DNA of 64,000 nucleotides, taken from assembly GCF_000143415.4 (NCBI RefSeq), contig NW_003314357.1, forward strand, positions 517,795 through 581,794, given 5' to 3'. Under the pieces are notes generated by a model. The model did not search any database and was not told the DNA's origin. It saw only the letters and a list, made by a program, of their open reading frames with translations. Within the stretch, counting starts at the first letter, position 1. Each line of letters begins with the position of its first letter. Of this stretch, positions 54,345 through 64,000 are shown in pieces. Source of the DNA: Selaginella moellendorffii. Its lineage: Eukaryota; Streptophyta; Lycopodiopsida; Selaginellales; Selaginellaceae. The translations under genes and the position numbers were made by a program.

Positions 54345-55655
54345 ATGGAAAGTGTTGAGCAGCAGCAGCGAGTTGATCATCCTGGCCGGGAAGATCCATC
54401 ACTGGTAGCACCAACAGCAGCAGCAGCTAGTGCTAGTTCCAGCAGTTCTTCCACTTCTTCTTCGGCAACTCCGGCTCATCATCCACAGCTCAAGTCAGCC
54501 CTCAAGGCCTATCGACCATCTCCACTCCGGCGGCCATCCAATCCTCCGCCACCAATGATCATCGAAGGCCCTACTCCGAAGAACGCCGACGATGCCGATC
54601 ACACTTGCGACGACTTCCAGCTGCTGTGGGAGAAGGATCCAAATCTCCGGACTCCAACTTTGACGCCAGCCCCGGACGGCGCTTCTTCAGCTCCTCCTCC
54701 AGTGGCAAAGTCCGTGTCTTTCAAGGACAAGAAGTCGGCCCAGTGCATGATCTACGTCGAGCCGGAGGAGCTCCACGATGAAAACTCGCGAGACGACAGC
54801 CACACCTTTGATAACTTCGATCGGCTGTGGGAGAAGGACCCGGACCTCGCTGGCGGAGACGTTTCTTTCCATGCAGTGCCGAGCAAAATCGTCCACCAGC
54901 TGCAAGAGCCGGGCACTCCAGTCAGCGAGCTTCTCAAAATCAATCCCTGCGACATGATCCAGAAGCACGTTGTCACTGTTGTGAACTCCACAGCCTCGTC
55001 TTCAGCACCGTCGGGTTCTTCCTCATCGTCGTCCGAGAGCCGGCTTTGCAAGTCCAACGTGGTGTATGATCCCCTGGCCCAGAGAGACCGGAGGCTGTCG
55101 TTCGAGTTCTCGTATGACATCCGGAGCCAGAACGAGGAGGATGGCACTGCTGACAAGACGATCCGGAACGCTGGAGTGGTGGTACGCTGCGACGTCCAGG
55201 TCCAAGTAGTCCTCAAGGTGGAGCCTATGCAAGACCCGGAGAGGAAGTTCCTGTTTCTCTTCCATCACAACGTCAGGGTCTTCTCCGACTTCAAGCTGGA
55301 GAGTGAGGCCAGCGTCGTCCAAGACTCGACCATGGAGGTGGCGGATTCACTGCCGGACGAGTTCTCCTCTCCTGCCGAGCCCGGAGTTGAGATCACTCAC
55401 TACAGAGTGACGCATCATCTGGTGGTGCTGCATAGATGGGCTCTGGCGACCACTCCGAAAGCCGTGTTGCAGCGAAGAATGTCGGCATCGACGTCCCAGT
55501 CGCTGGCTCACCAGGAGTACTTCCAGCTCCAGGAGCAGCAGCTGGTGATGGACGATGAGAGGCGGCACGAGAGCGACGAAGGTGAAGGCAGTGGTGCGAT
55601 GAGACGGACCCGGTCATCTAGGCGTCGGTCTCTGCAAAGATCGAACTCAAAGTAA
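54345..55655 (+). CDS. Disordered plant protein with duplicated LWEKDP motif
   Basis: Intronless, 436 residues from ATG 54345. The front half is Ser/Pro-rich; a duplicated unit, TCDDFQLLWEKDPNL and TFDNFDRLWEKDPDL, about 70 residues apart, is the most striking feature. A folded-looking segment (residues about 235-385) is beta-rich with VVVRCDVQVQVVLKV and KFLFLFHHNVRVFSDF, followed by HYRVTHHLVVLHRW, and the end is a basic RRTRSSRRRSLQRS tail. No domain is recognised. Two nested short motifs and basic tail could be protein-docking sites. The gene follows the previous one on the same strand with 140 bases between. Confidence 0.55.
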   Translation: MESVEQQQRVDHPGREDPSLVAPTAAAASASSSSSSTSSSATPAHHPQLKSALKAYRPSPLRRPSNPPPPMIIEGPTPKNADDADHTCDDFQLLWEKDPNLRTPTLTPAPDGASSAPPPVAKSVSFKDKKSAQCMIYVEPEELHDENSRDDSHTFDNFDRLWEKDPDLAGGDVSFHAVPSKIVHQLQEPGTPVSELLKINPCDMIQKHVVTVVNSTASSSAPSGSSSSSSESRLCKSNVVYDPLAQRDRRLSFEFSYDIRSQNEEDGTADKTIRNAGVVVRCDVQVQVVLKVEPMQDPERKFLFLFHHNVRVFSDFKLESEASVVQDSTMEVADSLPDEFSSPAEPGVEITHYRVTHHLVVLHRWALATTPKAVLQRRMSASTSQSLAHQEYFQLQEQQLVMDDERRHESDEGEGSGAMRRTRSSRRRSLQRSNSK

Positions 55656-55847
55656 CGAATCGGACTGAAAGAAAGGAGTGAAGGAATCTTGTTTTTTTGA
55701 AGCTACTCCATACCTTGGATGATCTTTCCATGGAAAAGTATCGAAGATCAATGCAAACTACTCCCACTTTCTTCGACCCTTTGGAGTGAATCCCTTGAAC
55801 AAGCTGAGAAAACGAGAGGGAAAACCAAGATTTGCTTACTATGGAAA

Positions 55848-56287
55848 CTAGAGCTCTAGAGTTTTCGGTGCCACCGCTTGGAGTAAAGGCGTTGCTGCTA
55901 CTCTAGCCCACACTGCAAGAAGCACGAAACTTTAGAAAATCCACGCTCTGGAAATTTGTTTCGTCCTTACCACACATGAACGCTCCAAGCATTGCTCCAG
56001 CCTCGAATCCAAAACTGAAAAGAAAGAAAGCGGATCAATCGACTGGAGGATGAAAATGCTGCTGCTGTTGCTTACCGCGGCTTGAAGAATCCTCGATCTT
56101 GCACATTTTCTTCTTCTTCTTCAACCTCGCGCTCAATTTCCTGGAGCGATGGAGCGGCGGCGTCGGTGCAGTAGCCCTGGCGCTGCTTGTGACGGGGATT
56201 GCTCTTGCAGATCACGTAGAGGCGGCGGCCACGCCGCACGGAAATGCAAGCATCGCACAGCTTCTTCACGGACGCGCGGACTTTCAT
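55848..56287 (-). CDS. bL36-type organellar ribosomal protein
   Basis: Exons 56287-56076, 56014-55971 and 55912-55848 give 106 residues. The first 38 residues are a full bL36: [20 protein letters not shown] then [16 protein letters not shown], with the CxxC…C…H zinc ligands as C11, C14, C27 and H32. It should bind the large subunit of an organellar, probably mitochondrial, ribosome. There is no cleavable presequence before the ribosomal part, as in other nuclear bL36m genes. After it a plant-type extension follows: acidic EEEEE, then [18 protein letters not shown] and a Val/Ala-rich end. Exon junctions are in phase. The gene diverges from fumarase with 134 bases between ATGs. Confidence 0.9.
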
Positions 56288-56302
56288 CGCAGAACCCTAA
56301 AT

Positions 56303-56310
56303 AAACCCTA
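56303..56310 (-). promoter_or_regulatory. Telo-box, bL36 side of shared promoter
   Basis: AAACCCTA on the plus strand; with an overlapping AACCCTAA at 56293-56300 it lies within 25 bases upstream of the bL36 ATG at 56287. Confidence 0.5.
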
Positions 56311-56388
56311 CCTTTTTGAGATTTTAAAGTTCTTCCATTTTCTCATTTGGAATTTCATCCGGCCAATCAGCGGCAAGAAAAATAGGGT

Positions 56389-56396
56389 TAGGGTTT
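56389..56396 (+). promoter_or_regulatory. Telo-box, fumarase side of shared promoter
   Basis: TAGGGTTAGGGTTT occupies 56383-56396, ending 25 bases before the fumarase ATG at 56422. Confidence 0.5.
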
Positions 56397-56421
56397 CGCT
56401 TTCGCTCCCGCGACCGCAGCT

Positions 56422-59411
<2,990 letters not shown>

Positions 59412-59505
59412 CAAAATTTTCTTCTTTTTTTTTCCAGCGGAATAATCAAGGAATACTAAAGTTATAGATGGAAATAATAAACTTCTTAATTCAGCCCTTT
59501 TTAGC

Positions 59506-59513
59506 TATAAATA
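59506..59513 (+). promoter_or_regulatory. TATA box of the small charged gene
   Basis: TATAAATA, 42 bases upstream of the ATG at 59555, implying a very short 5' UTR or transcription starting close to the ATG. Confidence 0.5.
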
Positions 59514-59554
59514 CAGTGTCAGGGCATAGGATTAAACGAAGCTAGTTGTTTTTC

Positions 59555-59857
59555 ATGGCTATGGCGAATCGGTTGGCGATGAGGAAGGAGAGGGAGAGGA
59601 GAACGGAGGAGCGGAGGAAGCTGGAGAGGGCGCATAACTGGGAGGACGGCACTGATCCATGGGAGGACGAGGTCTTCTACAACGAGCGGATCAGGAATCT
59701 GTCCAAGAGAGTGACGAAAGCGCAGATCGATGCGGTCACGGCCAATTCGAGCCCAGATCACGCACGCATTCTTCGGGAGTGGTGCGAGCAGATGGATGCC
59801 CGCCTTGCTTCTAAAGGGGAGTGGCAGCCCCTTGGCGAGACTTCTAAGAATTCTTAG
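59555..59857 (+). CDS. Small, highly charged conserved-looking protein
   Basis: Intronless, 100 residues from ATG 59555. The N-terminal half is a charged helix (RKERERRTEERRKLERAHN), followed by WEDGTDPWEDEVFYNERI and a second helix with REWCEQMDARLAS. No targeting peptide or known domain is seen. It has a TATA box and clear ATG, so I take it to be real, but I do not know the family. Confidence 0.5.
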   Translation: MAMANRLAMRKERERRTEERRKLERAHNWEDGTDPWEDEVFYNERIRNLSKRVTKAQIDAVTANSSPDHARILREWCEQMDARLASKGEWQPLGETSKNS

Positions 59858-60250
59858 AATATCGACTGAAACTTTTACTGTAGTGGTAAGATCAACTAGA
59901 GCTGTCAGAGTGGTCTTGGTCTATTGTTGCATGACCAGCAATGCATTGCCTTGGAATGCAAGTGGAAATCGAGTGTTGAAAGTGGATGTTGGAGCTTGTT
60001 CCACGACAATTCAAGCGACTGGAGGGAGCCTTTTCAATCTGGGAAGAGCCAGAAAGACTCAATAATACGCGAAAGTGATCGACTCTAATAAAGAATAGGT
60101 TAACATACATCGACAAAAACTACTGAGAATCATGAACATGAAATGTTCTATGGCAGAGGAATTCACATAAAACTGAGTGCACACATGGGCTATGGGCTGT
60201 GTGCTCTCTCAGAACTCGTGCAAAGAAGTGCTTCGTCCCTTCTCGCAGCT

Positions 60251-62152
60251 ATGGAGCTTATCCTGCAGTCCTGGAATGCTCTTTACTTCCTCGTGTTTCT
60301 ACTCTCTTTGTGGCTGATCTCCCGCAAGTTCTACAAACCATCCACGATCAAACTCCCACCGGGAAGCCATGGCTGGCCCCTTGTCGGAGAATCTCTCTCT
60401 TTCTTTCGGGAATCCCCTCTAGACTTCCTCACTACTCGACGCAAGAGGTTCTGCTTTGCCTTTCGCTTAGATCTTGATAACCATACGATATCTACAGATT
60501 TGGAGGTGTTTTCTCAAGTAACTTGCTTGGATCTCCTACCATCGTCGCTACAACGGTTGAGGCGGCCAAGTTCTTCCTCAGCTGCGCTGACTGTGGCCCC
60601 TCGGGCTTGTTTAGACGATTGATTGGGCCGAAAATTATTTCCGAAACCATCGGGAGTGAGCATGCGCTCTACCGGAGAATTGTGCTGGGGATGATGGTTC
60701 CAGAGACGCTCAAGCACCATGTGGAGACGATTGATAACTTGGCTCAGGAGATTCTGGAGTCGTGGGGGTCGAAGAAGACGGTAACGGTGATGGAAGAAAC
60801 TCTCAAGGTTTGATCACATTGCATGCCGGGTTGATGCTTGATCTGATTATATACATTTGACTTTGCCAGTTTAGCTATTGCGCGGTGATTGGATTCGTGT
60901 GCCAGAAACTCCTGCCTTCCACTCCGGAGATGATCGATCTCATGCGAGACGTCCAAGCCTTGGTGACAGGAATGCTCCAGTTTCCAATCGACATACCCTT
61001 CACACCTTATCGCAAAGCATTGCAGGTTTTTGACTTATATTATTTGTGGTTTTGATCTTTCTAGTTCTTGATTCGATCAGGCCAGGGCGAGGCTCCACAC
61101 GTTCTTGGATGGGCTCATCAACGAGAGAAGGGCGCTATTAGGTGCCAAGGGCGAGAGGCACAAAGACGCGCTGGACGAGTTCATCATGCACAAAGATGAC
61201 AAGGTTGGAATCCTCTCAAATCAACAAGTGGAAGACAATCTCACGGCACTGCTGTTGGGAGGCCACGATACCACAGCTCTTGCTCTTTTGTGGCTGATCA
61301 AGTACTTACATGAGAACCCACAAGCTTTCAGGGAAGTAGAGGTAACCATTTCCATTGTCATTAGTAGAGTGTTATTACTGTTTAAATTTGTCCTATTCCC
61401 AGGAGGAGCAAAGGAGAATCTTTGTCAAGAAAGGCTCCAGAAAGTATAAGCTAACTTGGGAAGACACAAAACAGATGTTAGCCACTTTAAGGGTTGTACT
61501 ACACATTTTCTTATATTAAATTTGAGTTTTTTTTTTGTTCTTTTTTGTTCGTTTTTTGCAGGCTGTCGATGAGACTCTGAGGCTTTCTAATATTGTTGGG
61601 ATGGTAACACGTAAAATCACCAAGGACATCAGCTACAATGGTTTGATTACAAGTGATTGAAGCTAATTCCAATTGTTATCTACTTTCATGGTGTTACACA
61701 GGTTATACCTTGCCCAAGGATTGGCAGGTTCAAGTTCATATGTCAGCAATCCATTTAGATGAGAGTATTTACCCCAATGCAACAAAATTTGATCCATCCA
61801 GATTTGAAGTATGGCATTTGTCATGTTTATACTGACCAAGCCTTTTTATTTTCTTCCATCAGGTCCCAGCTAAAACTGGCACATTTATTCCATTTAGCTA
61901 TGGACAGAGGATATGCCCAGGAAGTGCACTTGTTAAGTTAGAGCTATGCGTTTTCATACACAGGCTTATCACAAAATACAGGTATTTCCTTTTCCTCCTC
62001 TTTTTTTGTTGCCCTTTGTCTTTCAAAAATTCTAACAAATTGTAATTTTTGAATGAAGATGGGAGCCAGTGAATCCGACTAGTACAATAAGCTACTGGCC
62101 AATGCCCAGAGTGAAAGATGGATACCTCATACGAGCTATGTCCATCCAGTAA
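60251..62152 (+). CDS. Cytochrome P450, CYP85 clan
   Basis: About nine exons, the first 60251-60447, the second starting at 60498. The N-terminal anchor (YFLVFLLSLWLIS) and hinge (LPPGSHGWPLVGESLSFF) are typical of an ER-bound P450. Conserved regions are complete: GGVFSSNLLGSPTIV, an I-helix LLLGGHDTTALAL, ExxR as DETLRLSN, and heme loop FSYGQRICPG with its cysteine. The CYP85 clan includes triterpenoid, brassinosteroid and abscisate oxidases; the sequence resembles CYP716/CYP720-like forms but I cannot pin the substrate. An upstream in-frame ATG at 60143 exists; I prefer 60251 because it gives the usual anchor. Confidence 0.87.
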
Positions 62153-62374
62153 ATAAATAACAAGAAATAGCTGATATTTAGGCAGGGCTTGATCGCATGC
62201 CGGATGTGTTTAGGGAATGCAATGCGAGTTTAGGCACAGTAAGGTCGCGAGATTAAATCCCCGCGACTCAGGAACTCACCCGTGTCATCCCGTGAGTTCT
62301 CAGGGTTTTTCTCGAGAGACACAATGGTCTTTCTTTGAGAGATAGAATGGTGTTTTTCTTTCTTTGCTGATAAC

Positions 62375-62949
62375 TTGGCATTCGATATCTCGCAGCCTCT
62401 GGAAGTGTCTGAGGAGGAGAATCCCAGCTCCAATTCTCGAGTCCCCTGTTACTTCTACAGAGAAGCGGCCCGGACGAGCATCCACACCAAGTCCAGGTTG
62501 AAACTCCGGAAGAACACGACCACGAGTGGCCGATGGGAGGCAGCTCCCCCGACTTCGACGACGTAGATCCCGGAGCCCAGCAGGACTTCTACTCGGACGA
62601 TGGTCGATCCAGTAAATGGCTACGAGCGAGGAGCTTTCCAAAACGGCACCAGCGCTGGCACACGGGACAGCTTCAACGAGTACAAGCCTTACGATCCATC
62701 GTATCAACCGTCGCTCCCTTATGACTGCATGATCAGCTCGTCCAGAGCAGCGGATTGATCCCGAGTTGGAAGCTCTTCTCATGGCCAGGAACTTGGAGGG
62801 ACTAAACCGAGGGAGGCTCGAGGACCGGCTGGTGTTTCCGAGAGGGAACCACAAGAGCCTCTTTGCCGGGAACCGCCTAGAACTTTTCAACGGCATCAGC
62901 TTCAAGTTTCTCAACCATCAGCTTCAAGTTTCTCAGCGAGATTGTAGTT
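62375..62949 (+). pseudogene. Frameshifted coding fragments
   Basis: Three pieces with protein-like composition lie in different frames: PEEHDHEWPMGGSSPDFDD, VNGYERGAFQNGTSAGTRDS followed by FNEYKPYDPSYQPSLPYDC, and DPELEALLMARNLEGLNRGR. No splice sites join them well. A short direct repeat (CAGCTTCAAGTTTCTCA) occurs twice near 62898-62935. I take it to be a decayed gene of unknown family, though a multi-exon reading is not excluded. Confidence 0.35.
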
Positions 62950-62952
62950 GAC

Positions 62953-64000
62953 AACCTCGAGTTGGGAGCGTAGAGCTGAACTCTCCCTGAAACTTGTTTG
63001 AAGAGAGATCCAAGTAAGCCAAGCTAGTGAAGGAACTTCACTGTTCAGGGCTACTGAAGATTAATTAATTAATGACTAACTAGCAGGGATCCCAGCTCCG
63101 CTGGAAAAAAGTAAAGAATGTTTTCAATATGAAAAAATGCAATCATACATACTTTGGGTTAGAACAACACATTTAAAAAAAATAAAATAATAGAACAATG
63201 ACTTATGATGTTCGTCACTGCACAGAAACTTTGCAGGTGCAAAATGCAGCTTCAGCACTTGCATCCACTCTAGCCGTGTCAAAGAGGGGAAGAAATTATT
63301 GGCAAAGATCCTGGGATTATCCTTTTCTAAGTTTGGTAGTTGACAATTTGTCAAAAAAGAATGGGAGAGTCTCTCTTTGCATTCTCCCCACCACCAGTAA
63401 GTCTTTTAGCAATTCAATGAGCTCTTCATTAGTCTTTGCAACTAAGTTGATTAAGAATACCTTCAAAACCAAGAGAAAGAGTATACATCTATAAGTTCAA
63501 TTACCAGATTCTGGCAACCAGCTCTGGACTCTCAAGAATCTAGAAAAAAAAAACCTTCACTTACTTCTGTTGTCACTACTCCTGTAAAGGGTCATAGTCT
63601 AAACTCCAATCATGAAATTAAGAAGTTCTTTGATGCAACTTGTCTGATCAGAAAACATTAGAAGAGGATTGTTATGGCCCAAGTGTTGTCGAAGTTGGGC
63701 GGCTCAGAAAGGTTGCACAAGTCACTTAGTTCCGGAGGTAGATCCTCTTGTTATATGGCACCACAAACACAATGGTCATCTGGATGCTTGTCTTACTCTT
63801 TGCATTTTTTTTGAACAATGCTTCAAGGTACAACTGGAGAAATTTGCTAGAGATGCTCATCTTATACATATTATATGTTATGTAAATCTGTCTATTCTTT
63901 AATTCTTTTAAAGGCATCTCGTTTGTTCTCACTCATCACGTACTATTGATGATGGAAGTGAGGCATGGGAGGCCACTATGTGTAGCTCCAAGACATGTGT
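62953..64000. other. Unannotated right end of window
   Basis: Only short frames are seen. One (63198-63494) and another (63669-63902) are ATG-started but match no family I know; they look like transposon or pseudogene debris. No clear repeat boundary is visible, and any gene here would be cut by the window end. Confidence 0.35.

Overview
The window looks like nuclear DNA of a land plant with a very compact genome, and a lycophyte such as Selaginella is my best guess. The evidence is indirect: spliceosomal introns are mostly 48-120 nt, genes lie tens to hundreds of bases apart on both strands, and plant-only families are present (PLS-type PPR proteins, a phragmoplast-type kinesin-12, TBL acetyltransferase, PDF motif, MSL channel). 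No bacterial operon, CRISPR array, rRNA or tRNA was seen. Most genes are multi-exon, so the coordinates given span first to last coding base, with exon joins in the evidence.

Layout. 0.46-7 kb: an RNase H-domain protein with SUMO-interaction-like motifs, two tandem DUF716/TMEM45-type membrane proteins, and an intronless PPR protein. 8.7-19.4 kb: a CBM22-GH10 xylanase, a SULTR-type sulfate transporter, an UNC93-like MFS protein, a small membrane protein and a TBL-type O-acetyltransferase. 19.5-25 kb is gene-poor and decayed: a P450 relic, a short acidic ORF, unexplained fragments, and a tiny three-exon gene for V-ATPase subunit e. 25-34.4 kb: a receptor-like cytoplasmic kinase, a PPR protein whose first two exons encode an organellar-SSB 'PDF' motif, a small mitochondrial NOXY2/NFD6-like protein, eL34, TIM14/PAM18 and SDA1. 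34.7-42 kb: a long POK-like kinesin-12 and MED31. 42-46.8 kb: an AT-rich island with two intronless secreted bulb-lectin paralogs carrying an unrecognised N-terminal domain. 47-56 kb: LSM6, an MscS-like channel, a heavily N-glycosylated membrane protein of unknown family, two plant proteins of unknown function and a bL36-type ribosomal protein. 56.4-62.2 kb: a fumarase fused in frame to a proteasome-beta-like domain, a small charged protein and a CYP85-clan P450. 62.4-64 kb holds decayed coding fragments.

How the genes relate. There is no pathway cluster. Housekeeping functions (translation, mitochondrial import, ribosome assembly, mRNA processing) are packed in divergent or convergent pairs, and many have an exact telo-box (AAACCCTA/TAGGGTTT) just upstream of the ATG. 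Two divergent pairs, eL34/TIM14 and bL36/fumarase, share short intergenic promoters. The strongest novelty candidates are the fumarase-Ntn-hydrolase fusion, the PDF-PPR fusion, and the lectin pair with a new N-terminal domain.
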